Part shown: positions 33,495 through 45,392 of the stretch, in pieces
Layout: every line of letters starts with the position of its first letter
Position numbering within the stretch: position 1 is the first letter of the stretch
Assembly (NCBI GenBank): GCA_036898135.1
Contig: CM072522.1
Span: 13,701,399-13,765,398 of the forward strand
Direction of reading: 5' to 3'
Length of the DNA stretch: 64,000 nucleotides
From: Oncomelania hupensis
Lineage: Eukaryota > Mollusca > Gastropoda > Littorinimorpha > Pomatiopsidae
Position numbers and translations under genes: made by a program
The notes under the pieces: generated by a model
What the model was told of the DNA's origin: nothing
Seen by the model: the letters and a program-made list of their open reading frames with translations, nothing else
The model's database searches: none

Positions 33495-36389
33495 TTGCCT
33501 GATAAAAATTTATATCTAAATAGTCCCATTACAATTGACGAAGTATCAGAAACATTAGAATCATTTGTAAATAATTATTCTGCAGTTGGTATTGATGGCA
33601 TTTCGTACCAAATGTTAAGTCATTTACCTGTAATATGGAAACAATTATTGCATTCACTTTTCCAAAAATGTTGGGAAAGTGGAACTGTACCGAAAATTTG
33701 GAAACAGTCCGTAATATTTCCCATACCTAAACAAGGTAAATCTTCTAAATCTGTAAATAATTATAGACCCATTGCATTGACTTCACATGTTGGTAAATTA
33801 ATGGAAAAAATAATAAATAAACGATTATTATATTTTTGTGACAAAAATAATATAATACCTGTTAATCAAGCAGGGTTTCGTAAAGGCCGTACTACAACTG
33901 ACCACTTAGTCAAACTTTCTACTAATATCAAAAAACAATTTTCCAAAAGAAAAAGTTTATTAGCGACGTTTTTTGATGTTAAAAAAGCTTATGACAGTGT
34001 ATGGCACGCTAGACTATTATATAAATTAAAAGCTATTGGTCTTAGCAGACAAATTTATTGTTATATAAAAAGTCTACTTACAGAAAGATATATTTGTACT
34101 AAAATTGGAAATACTTATTCTTCTAATCGATATATAAATATGGGCATTCCACAAGGTTCTATAATTGCACCTTTACTTTTTAATCTGTTAATTTATGACC
34201 TTCCCTCTGTATTATCAAAAAACACACATGTGGTTCAATATGCAGATGATATAGCAATCTGGATAAATACCACAATAAGAAAACATAATAATAATAATAA
34301 TAATAATTACTGTATTTATAATGCGCTTATCTTATAATAATTATAACTCTAAGCGCGCACTCACAACTCACGCACGCATGTGCACGCTTTAGACAATGAC
34401 ACATGTAACAATTACGCAAAAAATACATTCACTCAAATATACTCATACCACAAACAGACCAGACACTATATGCAAGAGACAGCTGGCGATGGGGTGCGTA
34501 GTGAGGTCATGGTGTTAGAACTGCTTGAAAAGGTAAGTTTTGAGGGCAGACTGGAAGGAGGTGGGGGAGGGTTTCTGACGGAGAGAGAGTGGAAGGGTAT
34601 TCCAGATGGATGGGCCGTAGACAGAGAAGGAGCGGGACCCGAACGTGCTGAGTTTGGAGCGAGGAATGCGGAGGCGGAGAGGGTCGGAGGCAGAGCGAAG
34701 AGAGCGAGAGGGAATGTATGGGTGAAGTAAGTCAGAGAGATAGAGAGGAGCGGAGTTGTTGAGGGACTTGTAGCAGAGAGACAAGGTCTTGTATTGAATG
34801 CGTTGGGAGATGGGAAGCCAAATAAAAGAACTATCACCTATGTTCAGAAATTATACCAAAGCGAACTTAACAATTTAGTTTGTTATATGACAGAAAATGG
34901 ATTAGAGCTTTCTGCAGAGAAAACAAGTTTAATGTTATTTAATAATGGTGAAAACCCTAAGAAATTACCTGATTTAAAACTTAATGGCCAAATATTATTA
35001 TACAAGCAAAACATTAAATTCTTAGGTGTCTATTTCACACCTAAAATGAATTGGAAATACCATATTGAATATTTAATTAACAAAGCAAGAAATAGATTAA
35101 ATTTATTAAAGATAATAATAACACAACCGTTCAGTCAAGACACTAAAACCCTTTTACTTCTGGCTACGTCTTTAATAAGATCTAAATTAATATATGGACA
35201 AGAAGTATATTTTTCTGCCTCTATGAACCTGCTGAATAAATTACAAAGTATAGATAGTAAATCAATAAAATTAGCATTGGGAGTACCAGTTCATACAAAT
35301 ACTCAAAATACATACAAAGAAGCAGGTATTTTGTCTTTTTCTGAGCAGCGTAAATTAGCAACCTCAAAATATGTAATTAGAAGTTTATCAGTAGAAAACT
35401 CTGTTAAAGATGAAATCTTAAATCTATCCAGTGTGCATGTGGAGTACCCAAAAAGAGCTCAAGCCATTCCTTATATAAAAACAATTAAAGACTACACAAA
35501 AGATATTATGGAATTATGCAATATTGATATTACAGTAGTTCCTATAGTACCAATTATTCCACGGTTTCCACCATGGGAACATTTAAATGCAAATTTTGAC
35601 ATGTACAATTACCCTAATCATTTAAAAGTATACACTGATGGAAGTGTTCTGGAATCATCAGAATGTGGGTCAGGATTTATTATACCGCATTTGAATATTC
35701 AAAAATCTTACTATCTTGGTCGCGGATTTTCAATATTTACATGTGAATTGTACGCAATACTTATGGTGTTATATTGTATAATTAACATTTCTCATGAAAT
35801 ATTTAATATTTTAATTTGTGTTGATTCCAAATCGGTGCTGTATGCTTTACGAAATTGGAAATGTAAAAAGAGAACCGACATAATATTTGACATCAGGTAT
35901 TTAATTCATTGTATACGTACGAGGGGTATCGGAATTACATTTTGTTGGGTTCCATCACATTTTGGTATATATGGTAATGAAATGTCAGACATATTAGCCA
36001 AAATGGGAGCAATGAAAAGTGGCAATTCGATTTTGAATTGTGATTTGAAAATAGGTCAGATTGAATACTATTCTTTAGTTGAACGGCACTTTTACATGAC
36101 AATTCCTAAAGTAAATATTATATGTTGTTCAAGAGCAATTTCAAGATTGATATACAAACTACGATTGAATTCGTGGAATACAAAGTATTTGAAAAATATT
36201 AATTGTATATGTAAAGGGATAGTCTCTTTAAATCATTTACTGTTTGAATGTACTGTTTTAACACCATTATACAAACAACAGGGAATTATATTATCAGCAC
36301 AAGATGACACTAAAACCATTTTATATGGTACAGAAATATGTGACATTGCTGGTGTCATTATGAAAACGGACTTATATAAGATATTATAA
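33495..36389 (+). pseudogene. LINE B copy 2 ORF2: reverse transcriptase and RNase H
   Basis: The frame is open from 33495 to about 34286 and from 34818 to 36389; the 531-bp insert adds whole codons but contains stops. RT motifs: YSAVGIDGISYQML, VIFPIPKQGKSSKS, YRPIALTSHVGKLMEK, QAGFRKGRTTTDHLV, TFFDVKKAYDSVWHARLL, MGIPQGSIIAPLLFNLLIYD and VQYADDIAIW (catalytic YADD). Then IKFLGVYFTPKMNWKYHIEY. RNase H: KVYTDGSVLESS, FTCELYAILMVL, ICVDSKSVLYAL, CWVPSHFGIYGNEMSDILAK, retaining D-E-D-D. The endonuclease is missing by 5' truncation. RT with RNase H fits the I group of non-LTR elements. Confidence 0.88.
34287..34817 (-). mobile_element. L2/CR1-like LINE 3' end inserted in LINE B copy 2
   Basis: Minus-strand coding 34784-34515: SLCYKSLNNSAPLYLSDLL, SRSLRSASDPLRLRIPRSKL, FGSRSFSVYGPSIWNTLPL, LRQKPSPTSFQSALKTYLFK, stop. 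This AP.YL..L, RSLRS, PR, FS...P.IWN.LP, F...LKT.LF pattern is the C-terminus of L2/CR1-group RTs. The 3' end is ataatgcgcttat and an (ATT)n tail, so many ATT arrays in this window may be such tails. Confidence 0.85.
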
Positions 36390-36723
36390 TTTTGAAGAAC
36401 GTTGATATGTTATTGTTAATTTTGATTAAATTAAATTAAATTATTACTTATATATATTTTTTTTATTATCATTATTATTTTTTTTTATTCTTTTAATTCA
36501 CATAATGTGTGGTTTTTGTTTGTTTGTTTGTTTTTGTTTTTTTTTAAATTATTTTATTTTATTTTCATACTTTTTTGTTGTCTAAAATCACATTGTTGTG
36601 AACAGACGTGAAATTAAAATATTGAATTGAATTGAATTGAATTGAAGCACTAAATTTCCAGAAAGTGGGGATACTATTTATACTGAAACCCCCGGCACCC
36701 CAACGGGGGACATTCGATCCTGT

Positions 36724-37214
36724 ATGATCATACTATCTGGTGTAGAAGTTTGAAACAATGTCCTCAGTCTCGCTTGACTATAACCCTAGCAGACCTAAGA
36801 AGACTGGTTCACACTGTGGACGTGAAATTAGACTTACCTTCAACTGTGGGATTGTGGAAGTGCAATGTACCCAGGTGAGATCTGTTTTATACCTTTCTCC
36901 CAAAGCAGTACGTGCGTCGTCAACACCGCCAGGTGTTCTTTCACTTGCCACATTGTCACGGTTTGGTCCACATTGAACTGTAACAAGATGGCAATTCATT
37001 CAAGTTTATTTCCACACACTCGCACACATAACTGTAAATCAACAAGTTCAAAAGAGTTAACGTTCGTGGCGATGCTGTGACTTGGATTTATTGTAAACAA
37101 ACAAAATGAAAGCATGGAATTACGGATCACTATCCGAGCTCTCTGCAAGCAAAAACATGAACACAATCGATTCTGCCAATTTTGAGACAAAGTGCACTAC
37201 GTTTTTTTTACAAT
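36724..37214. other. Unassigned sequence
   Basis: A stretch 36768-36871 has a plausible acceptor (cctcag) and donor (CCCAG|gtgaga) around an open frame. With nothing else to support it, I do not call an exon. Confidence 0.25.
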
Positions 37215-37660
37215 ATAACTGACATCAGCGACCTTGACCTTTCAAAAAGAGCAAAGGTCAGGGACACAAAAGTCTGAGTGGTAGGTAATATATCTGCATA
37301 ATAAATCTAAGCAAATTTGGTTCTGGCATACTTAAAGATAAGGGGGGGGGGGTGGGGGAATGGTTCTTCGATGTTCTGGATGGCTCCATGACCTGCTTCC
37401 CGTGTGGGTTTGAAAGGTTCACACAGCCCCGTATCATCAGCTAACAGCTGACGATGGAAGATGCCAACGTTAGGTTAGGCCGTTTTTGACACAAAACGTG
37501 TTTAGCAACAAAGTAACTCCAACGACCTTGACCTTCGTGGCAGTGCAAATAGGATGGCTCGGGTGGCTGGTCACTATCTAGGTATTGTTCCTATGAAGTT
37601 TGGTCAAAATCCATTCTGTGGTTCTTGAGATATTTATAGCATGCAACGAACCGACCGACA
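37215..37660 (+). repeat. Dispersed GACCTTGACC-type repeat
   Basis: Contains cagcgaccttgacctttc near 37226, caacgaccttgaccttc near 37519, and tgaagtttggtcaaaatcc, attctgtggttcttgagat near 37595. From memory, such wording is common in dispersed repeats of bivalve and other mollusc genomes. No coding sequence. Confidence 0.55.
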
Positions 37661-37699
37661 ACCGTGCATTTGATTCGATCTGATTTAAAGTATTTCCAG

Positions 37700-37702
<3 letters not shown>

Positions 37703-37776
<74 letters not shown>
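37703..37776 (+). repeat. (TTA)n microsatellite
   Basis: Pure ATT run of about 74 bp. Confidence 0.97.
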
Positions 37777-37778
<2 letters not shown>

Positions 37779-38159
37779 ATGTTAAAAGGCGTAAAACAAA
37801 CAATGAAAATAAGGTTGAACACTTGTCCGACTTCGTGTTCAGTTCCCCCACCCTCCCCCCTCCCCCCTCACGACCATGACATGGACAATTTTGGCCATGA
37901 TAAGACGTAGATAGAGATGAACTTTTCAACTTTCCACCATCTCATCCCTCTCCCCCCGTTCCTCCTCCCCCACTGTCATACGTACATGATGGTTTACAAA
38001 TGTTAGATAGGAAAAGTGTTTGGTTATCCTGACAAATGTAGCCGAGCGCCGTATGTGACTCCCGACTCTCTTGGAATGATATTTTCACGTTTTGAATGAT
38101 GTTGCATTGCCTTTTTTCTTCTCTTTGAATCCCACATAAATGTTGCTTGGTGGTCAGCT

Positions 38160-38483
38160 GTATGTGTGTGTGTGCGTGCGTGTGTGTGTGTGTGTGCGTG
38201 TGTGTGTGTGCGTGTAGGTGGGTGGGTGGGTCCTTGTTTACACAGTATTATCTGGACAAATCAGTGAACATCTACATAACTTGTATTGATATGCCTACTT
38301 GTTTTGACGTCAGAACAATGATCCGTTAGGGTTATGGCTGGTTTAGGGTTAGGGGTTAGGGTTAGAGTTAAGGTTCGAACACTGCAAAGTACTTAAAAAT
38401 GGGGACGAAATAAGACCCATTGTCAGCACAACGTATGTGGCGTTTCGGGAAAGTCATTAATAATACTGTGTAACCTCGGCTGT

Positions 38484-38529
<46 letters not shown>

Positions 38530-38548
38530 GTGTGTGTGTGTGTGTCTG
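38160..38548 (+). repeat. Two (GT)n tracts and a short TTAGGG-like tract
   Basis: GT tracts lie at 38161-38218 and 38484-38548. Between them, 38326-38372 holds gttagggttatgg and gtttagggttaggggttagggttag, i.e. several telomere-type repeats, too few and too imperfect for a telomere. Confidence 0.8.
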
Positions 38549-38671
38549 TTGTTTGTGTGCCCGCTGGAGCGTACAATGCACTTTCTCCCGTTTCTTCCAC
38601 GATTTGTTTTTCTCTTCGCAATGTACATGTTGTTGTTGCTGTTATTGTTGTTGTGCGTTTTATTTTCATTT

Positions 38672-39250
38672 ACCCCCGTTGGAGTGCCGGGGGTTTCAGT
38701 ATAAATAGTATCCCCACTTTCTGGAAATTTAATGCTTTAAATTCCCACTGTCGCTGTCTTCCTCATTTGCTCTTTCCCATTCCTGATCTGTCCTATCACT
38801 CTGCTATACTATCTTCTTCTTCGCTAGATCAATGACCTACCTTTTTTCTTGAAAACTCTTCCTGGACAAGACTCCTTGTTTGTGTATGAGGTCTGTTGGA
38901 TCAGCTTGGGAGTGTTGGACGCTTTCTGCCGGGTGGTCACTAGGGTTCCTATGATGTTATTATTTAGCACTTTAGGCATTTTATATGTATGTGTTTTGTT
39001 GATGATTTATTTTGGTGTTTGTGTTCTATTTTGTTTTTGTAACCGGGGGTTCGAGTGGTTGGGGTAAAGCCTCAGCCGTCCCCTGCGTGGGATGTCTTTA
39101 TTGTAAAGTGACTGGCCGGTGGAGGGCATTCAATTTTCCCACTGGGGTTGTTTCGGCAGATCTTTTATGCGGATTGGGGGTTGTCCGGTCCTGATTTGGC
39201 TCGGAAGAGTCCGCTGGACCTAAAGCAGCAATCAATCAATCAATCAATCA
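38672..39250 (+). mobile_element. 0.7-kb retroposon family, short-start copy
   Basis: TSD attttcattt at 38662-38671 and 39251-39260. Starts ACCCCCGTTGGAGTGCC and ends in a (CAAT)n tail. Confidence 0.9.
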
Positions 39251-39593
39251 ATTTTCATTTGGCTTTGCACTTGCTCGAAATGTATTTTGGGGAATTACTA
39301 TATAGACGGGTAGTTATTTGCTTGTATATCATTTAATATTATGCAGTTTTATTGCTCTGATGTACTGCACTGCTTCTGATGTTATTTCACGCCGTTCTTA
39401 CTGTATTTAGTATAGTGTATACCTCCGACCACACTATCCCCACGTCCCCTTGTCTGGCTATACCGCCCCCAGGGCTGGGCTAGGAGCCTATTTCAATAGG
39501 TTGTTGATTTGCTGTATGTGTAATAAAAGGACAAAGTTCAAGTTCATATTAGGCATCTTCCTTTTGGTCCCAGTTATGATATGGAGTGAAAGT

Positions 39594-39897
39594 GGGTAAT
39601 TATAGATCTCCGTCTGCCCACATCTATCACTCGAACATGTGGTGTAAAGGCAGGGAGATCGCTGTTAAAAGACGGAAGAGAAATCGAAGTTTTATTTGTG
39701 AAATTTTAGGTTGGCTGCCTCGAATGCCATTATTGAAGGGATTGAGGAAACCGGAGTACCCGAAGAAAACCCTCGGTGACCTGAGTAGTCTTGTACCTGC
39801 GTCACATAAATTCGCCCCTTGCGGGATTCGAACCCGCGACCTTCGGCCTAGGAAACCGGCGACTTACCCACTGCGCCATGAGGCCACCCCATGTTTG
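39594..39897 (-). mobile_element. tRNA-derived SINE 1 with intact tRNA-like head
   Basis: Read from 39897: gggtggcctcatggcgcagtgg (A box tggcgcagtgg), then gcgggttcgaatcccgc (B box in a perfect T-arm stem). The body holds gagggttttcttcgggtactccgg and gatctccctgcctttacacc. It shows the uninterrupted aacagcgatctccc site that is split by a second SINE at 63580-63875. The LINE-like 3' end is absent. Confidence 0.85.
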
Positions 39898-40455
39898 CAT
39901 TTTTTAAGATTTAAAAAAAGGTCGCATATCAGGAATCAATCACACACAAGCAGACAGACAGACACACACACACGCACACACACACGCACACACACTGGCA
40001 CTTTAGCGTGTAACATAGGAATTGTGGGTGGGTGGGTGGAGGGGGGGGGCTGAAGATGGGATGGGGGCCGAATGTAGAGTTTGGTGGGGGACAAATGCAG
40101 TACGTGAGGGTTGATCTCCCTGAGGGGACACTTTGGTGTCAAAGAACTGTCCTCCGGTGAACCGACTGGTGATACCTAATAACCTCCACCCCAACCTCCC
40201 CCCCACTCTTCCCACCCCGGGGTACAGTCCTGGATACCAAATGGGGACACTTCCAGATGGGGGGGGGGGGGGGTCAGATCCGGTAACACTTCGTTCCAAC
40301 ATCGACACCCGCACTACTGAGATTTCGCTTGTAATTTTTGAATTGGGCGAACAAAATCTACTCCCCGTCAATTCACTATCAGACTTTTTGGTTCTACTCT
40401 AACGTGACCAACTGTTTTTCTTCCTCTGATGTAGTAGGAGGCCTACCAGTACCAA
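39898..40455. other. Unassigned, with short CA and G-rich tracts
   Basis: A CA-rich run at 39960-39995 and poly-G at 40042 and 40259. No gene supported. Confidence 0.4.
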
Positions 40456-40459
40456 ACAA

Positions 40460-40600
40460 AACTCCTGATGATGAGAGTATAAACCGAGGTCTAGTCTGTG
40501 CACGCACGCACGAATCCCATCGCACGGCCTTTAAAAATCCTGGCGCCACTGTCCTAGACTGGGGAGTGCCAGCTACACAAATACACCCCGCAAGCACTAG
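40460..40600 (+). mobile_element. tRNA-derived SINE 2, body fragment
   Basis: gagtataaaccgaggtctag, tctgtg, cggcctttaaaaatcctgg, and ctgtcctagactggggagtg match 54700-54800 of the fuller copy. A short reversed match (gacctcggtttatattctc) lies near 40762. Confidence 0.65.
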
Positions 40601-40988
40601 GTCCCTTCTCCCCATCACCGGTCGCCCAGGATTGCGCGGCAGCAACAAAACAGCTGTTCTCACGACGAGTTGCGATAGGACCCGCAAGCAGGGTATGTTC
40701 TTTGTATCAGGACATGAGCGTCAGGATCTTAAAAGTCCATGCGATGATGTGCAATGCTAGACCTCGGTTTATATTCTCACCTGAAAGAGGCGGCGGAAGG
40801 AGGTGGGGGTGGGGGCACTGCCCTGCATCAGGGACAAGTTAGTCATGCGCGTGCAGGTTAACCGTCTAAGTACTGACCGCGGGCGCGGTCGGCACTGCGT
40901 AAACTTTGCATTGTTGAGACGTCATTGCCACCGCTTGGCTAAGCGTCATGTTCGTCTGAACAACAACAACAACATTTGGTATGCGAAC

Positions 40989-41568
40989 TCCCCCGTTGGG
41001 GTGCCGGGGGTTTCAGTATAAATAGTATCCCCACTTTCTGGAAATTTAGTGCTTTAAATTTCCACTGTCGCTGTCTTTCTCATTTGCTCTTTCTCATTCC
41101 TGCTCTTTTTTTTATCAATCTGCTATACTATCGTCTTCTTCGCTAGACCAGTCTCCTACCTTTTTTCTTGAAAACTCTTCCGGGACAAGACTCCTTGTTT
41201 GTGTATGAGGTCTGTTGGATCAGCTTGGGAATATTGGAAGCTTTCTGCCAGGTGGTCACTAGGGCTTCCTATCATGTTATTATTTAGCAATGTAGGCATT
41301 TTATATGTATGTGTTTTGTTGATAATTTATAATGATGTTTGTATTCTATTTTGTTTTTGTAAACGGGGGTTCGATTAGTTGGGGTGAAGCCTCAGCCGTC
41401 CCCTGCGTGGGATGTCTTTATTGTAAAGTGACTGGCTGGTGGAGGGCATTCAGTTTTCCCACTAGGGTTGTTTCAGCAGATCTTTTATGCGGATTGGGGG
41501 TTGTCCGGTCCTGATTTGGCTCGGAAGAGTCCGCTGGACCTAAAGCAACAATTATGTAATGTAATGTA
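40989..41568 (+). mobile_element. 0.7-kb retroposon family, short-start copy
   Basis: TSD atttggtatgcgaac (40974-40988) and atttggtatacgaac (41569-41583), one mismatch. It has a (TAATG)n tail. Confidence 0.9.
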
Positions 41569-41583
41569 ATTTGGTATACGAAC

Positions 41584-42140
41584 CAAACTTGCAGCCGTTT
41601 GCCGTCGAAAGGGATGCGAGCCAGTGTGAAGTGAAACAGCGAGGGTGACATCCAGATGTGTTGTTTTGTGCGGTACTGTATGAACGATCCAATTAACGAC
41701 GACATTGTGCAGTTCTATAATAAAATCCCTACAACACCCAAACCAGAATCAACGCAGTGAGGCTTACGCAATAAACTACTACCCAGGGTTAGCCTTTATG
41801 GCGTCGTGCATGCAGTGTCCCCGTGAGATAGTTTTCCAACAAAAGGGGGGTGGCGGCGAGAAAATACGACTGTCACGACTCGGTTTTCTAAACCTGTGAT
41901 AATTGGATTTTTAAGCCTGTTATAGGGAGCGGAATGTGAAAGAGAGAGAATAAATTAAAGTTTATTGCTAAGTTCGCAAATAGTGTAATTAGAACACCTG
42001 CAATGTGTTGGTAGTGTTGCTTCGTCAAAAAGTCATATTACCTTGAACACGATTTATCATTTTTTACTTGCGAACTATTTGCAATTTTAATGCCGCTGGA
42101 ATGTGTTCTAGATATTCCAAGGGATATTTATGGCGTCTAA
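41584..42140. other. Unassigned sequence
   Basis: No supported gene or repeat family. Confidence 0.35.
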
Positions 42141-42505
42141 ATTTGTGTCCACTCTAAGCCTGTACTTTATTCTTTACAAAACTGGAAATGTACGAAAAGA
42201 ACGGATTTTATCTATGAGATCCGATATCTTGTTCACTGCCTTAGAGTAAGAGGTACAGGAATAGTATTTTCGCAGGGTTCCATCGCAGGTTGGCATTTTC
42301 GGCAATTAACTTTCTGATAGCTTAGCGAAACAAGGAGCAGATAAACGGGATTCTTTATACATTCAAAAAAATATGGCTCAACACGAAAGTTTTGATCTTT
42401 TAGAGAAGTATGCCTATATTAATGTTTGCAATATAAATATTGTGCGAGGCCCGAGAAATGTGTCTCCATTAATATAGACTACAAGCTACGCCTAAGCTCT
42501 TGCAG
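42141..42505 (+). pseudogene. LINE B-like RNase H fragment
   Basis: Across frame changes it reads KPVLYSLQNWKCTKRTDFIY, EIRYLVHCLRVRGTGIVF, and YKLRLSSC, paralleling LINE B copy 2 (VLYALRNWKCKKRTDIIFDI, RYLIHCIRTRGIGITF). It is decayed, with stops and indels. Confidence 0.7.
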
Positions 42506-43370
42506 GGGCGGATTATGGGTAGTTCCAAGGTAGCACGGGAGGGGGGGGGAGGAGGGAGAGTGTAAACACAAACGACATCAAACGACGCACACACACACGT
42601 TTCCCTCCTCCCCCACCCACCATCACCCCCACCCCACCCCCCTTCAAAACTCCAATGCCATTATGGCGTACACCTTTTTTTAATTAATATTTTATTGGTC
42701 GAAGTTCTCATGTTTTGAACAAGATTGCGGTAAGACATCAGGGTTCTATCCCTTGCACATTTTTATGTGTGTAATGACGTCATATTCAACACATTCTTTA
42801 TTCATTTGGATTTTGAAAAGCTTACCGTAGTTTTGGAACCCAGTTAGCCTATCTGACCAGTAATTTAGGCTTGCTATGACATGATTAAAAAATAAAACAA
42901 AAAAACAACTCTCTGATGACGTGATCGTATATCACTTTTCATGCCCTCTTCAATCCCATTTTATTAGATTTTATCTCTTTGCGTTCAGGATGGCTGATGA
43001 ATGTTTAGGACTAAATTAGCAAAATGCAAATGTGACTGTAGACGTAGTAATGGTTGCTAAGAGCCAATAGGGGCAGAATTTGGAGTTGTTTTGATTTTAT
43101 TTTGCACACCGCGAAAGAAGCCTACCAGTAATTTATTTTTTCTTTTTTTTCCAATTATATTTTGTTTATCAGTCTTCTGACAGTCTAGTAGAAGCAAGGT
43201 CATGTTAAGTTGTGACTTCAAACTCCGACTGAACTATAACTAACACTTTTTTTTGTTAAGGGCAAACTAACTGCTGTCCTATTCTGCCGTCTAGTGGACA
43301 ACAGAAATCGGCTGCAATAAGATCAAAAGCTATAGATAATTTACAAACAATGAGCTTTGTTTTAGATCTG
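42506..43370. other. Unassigned sequence
   Basis: AT-rich apart from a G-rich and C-rich patch near 42540-42650. No gene supported. Confidence 0.35.
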
Positions 43371-43374
43371 ATAT

Positions 43375-44275
43375 TGACTTTCCAAAAAGAGCAAGACACA
43401 TTAAAAACCTTATTACCAAAGCAACGTACACACAATACCTTTTTCCGAAATGCCGAATTACTAATGAAAAAGTTGCTAAACGTGTAATAACACCTCCTAT
43501 CCCACCTTTGGAATTAACAAAAGTGAAATAGGATTATGAGTATAGTTCTGTATCAAAACATTCAGATAAGAATATGGTAGCCATAGATGCTCGCATACAT
43601 TTACATGAAAAATAGAATAAATAAAATAAAAGTTTTAAAATTTTCACTGATGGACTACAAAATGTAGGGTCTGCTTTCGTCATTCCATATTAAAAAATAT
43701 GCGAGTCATTTCATTTCGGAAAGGGGTTTTCAATAGTTACAGCAGAATTGATAACTATTTTAATGGTTTTAAATAAATTGCTAGCTTGACTACTTTTCTC
43801 TATAGTATTGTGTGTGGAGTCACAGTCTGTTTTACAGGCTTTGAATACTACAAATAGCAAGAAATGACAAGAAATAATTTATGAGATCAAACATGTTGTT
43901 CATTGTTCGATTATAAATGGGACATATGTTGACTTCTGTTCGATTCCATCACTTTCTGGTTTTATCTTTAATGATTGGGCAGATCGATAGGCAAAGAAAG
44001 GTGCTTTGAACTTGAATTCAGTTACTGTTCGCATACTAAAGAAACAATCAACAGAAAAGAAAAAAGCATTTTTAAGAAAATATAATGTTTCACCCCAATG
44101 TTCGTTACATGTTTGTTTTTCAAGACCTGTTGTAACATTAGCATTTCGGATTTTCTTAAATTCATTACGAACTAAATTTTGTAAAAATATTTTTTGCTCA
44201 TGTAAAGATCTTTTTAACTGGCTCATATTCTGTTTAAATGCAACGATTTTGACTTTATGCTACCAGTGGAAATGA
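43375..44275 (+). pseudogene. Diverged LINE RNase H region related to LINE B
   Basis: Reads IDFPKRARHIKNLITKAT, PPIPPLELTKVK, SFKIFTDGLQNVGSAFVIPY, FHFGKGFSIVTAELITILMV, IVLCVESQSVLQALN, EIKHVVHCSIINGTYVDFCS. These parallel LINE B (ILICVDSKSVLYALRNW) but are much more diverged, with several stops and GLQ/VES replacements at or near the catalytic positions. It is an old relative, and dead. Confidence 0.65.
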
Positions 44276-44406
44276 AAAACAGTAAGATGCTAAGAGATTT
44301 AACTTTTTCTGTTTGATTTTTTTTTTACATGTCTTACTCTGTTGGAAGATTTATGTAGTTTAAAGAAGAAAAAAAGATTAATGTATGGAGAGTCCATGTG
44401 TAAATC

Positions 44407-44410
44407 ATAG

Positions 44411-44474
<64 letters not shown>
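44407..44474 (+). repeat. (GA)n microsatellite
   Basis: Pure GA run. Confidence 0.97.
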
Positions 44475-44479
<5 letters not shown>

Positions 44480-44745
44480 AATTTTTTTAATCCGTTATTC
44501 TAGTTGATGAGTTGATTATTTTTATAGGTAATTATTTTAATTTTTTTATTAGTATGCTTATTTTCCTATGTTAAATGTCTAAATCACTTTGGTGAATAAT
44601 AGACAATAAATGAATAACACACTCAAAAATCGGCGGTGCATAAGTATTAGTAGTCTACAAGTATCACATAACGTAATCACGAAACTCCACCTTACCATGG
44701 GCATAATCCGTCCCTGTCTCGCAATACTAAGTTTTCTAACTTAGA

Positions 44746-45392
44746 CATACAATACAATACAACAAATCTTTATTATCCCATAAGGAACTTCACAGCAATG
44801 TATGTCAGACATATAAAACATATAATTAAAAACAGTCATGTTATAACATTTAACAAAGCTACAAAATCAATACTAAATTTATATACATTCTATAAATCTA
44901 ATCACTTGCGTACTCTTACACTTCATCTTTTCCTTCAAACACCTATCAACGCACTCTGGTTCTATCACACGTATGTCAATGCCCTTTTTAGACAGTTAAA
45001 ATATAATAAAAATACATACAAACATAGTGTATATGATAGTTTACCACTCTGGACTTATAAAAAATTATTTTGTTGCAACAGTGTTAGATTACATGTGGGT
45101 GCTCAGAAGAAATTACGATTCGTCTTTTGATACTAGATTGTCTAATTCTAAGACCTTTGTATTTACAAAAAGGCATACTTTTGGTAGAAATGACCTTCAC
45201 CAAATCTTACCACGTGCCGCTGTACATAATATTGTGCAAGCCACAATGACAACTCCATTGTACTCACTGCTGTACATTTGACTGGTTTGCTGTTTGTTTA
45301 CATTAAGGTTTAGAATTATTTATTGTCTAGTATCACGTTGTTGTGAAGAGACAAAGAATTGTACGATCGATTCATTGATTAATTGATTGCTT
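44746..45392. mobile_element. LINE-derived sequence, two ends in opposite directions
   Basis: The left edge (acaatacaatacaac, then tttattatcccataaggaa) looks like a minus-strand LINE end with a (TGTAT)n tail. The right edge (tagtatcacgttgttgtgaa, then gattaattgattg) resembles the LINE B 3' motif and tail on the plus strand. The ORF between has no recognised motif. Confidence 0.45.

Larger units (their letters stand above)
33480..36644 (+). mobile_element. LINE B copy 2, nearly intact RT-RNase H LINE
   Basis: TSD aagcactaaatt at 33468-33479 and 36645-36656; 5'-truncated, with a (TTGAA)n tail. The 3'UTR holds the family motif ATCACATTGTTGTGAA at about 36588. One 531-bp L2-like insert interrupts it. 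The clean frame on both sides and the perfect TSD make it the youngest large element here. Confidence 0.9.
32959..36711 (-). mobile_element. 0.7-kb retroposon split by LINE B copy 2
   Basis: Outer TSD attcgatcctgt at 32947-32958 and 36712-36723. The two halves (32959-33479 and 36657-36711) join through the LINE's own TSD and make a short-start copy with a (TAATG)n-type tail. Confidence 0.9.

Noticed and set aside
34380..34730. Plus-strand Glu/Gly-rich frame
   Set aside because: Shadow of the minus-strand L2-like LINE C-terminus.
36768..36871. Possible host exon with good acceptor and donor
   Set aside because: No second exon, domain or paralogue supports it.
39825..39897. Functional tRNA gene (also 63347-63420 and 23147-23221)
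   Set aside because: A and B boxes are present, but at 39825 and 63347 the tRNA-like part continues into a shared body and LINE-like tail, so it is a SINE head. The 23147 sequence lacks a convincing acceptor stem.
44798..45130. 110-codon ORF as a host gene
   Set aside because: No recognisable motif, and it lies between two LINE-like ends.
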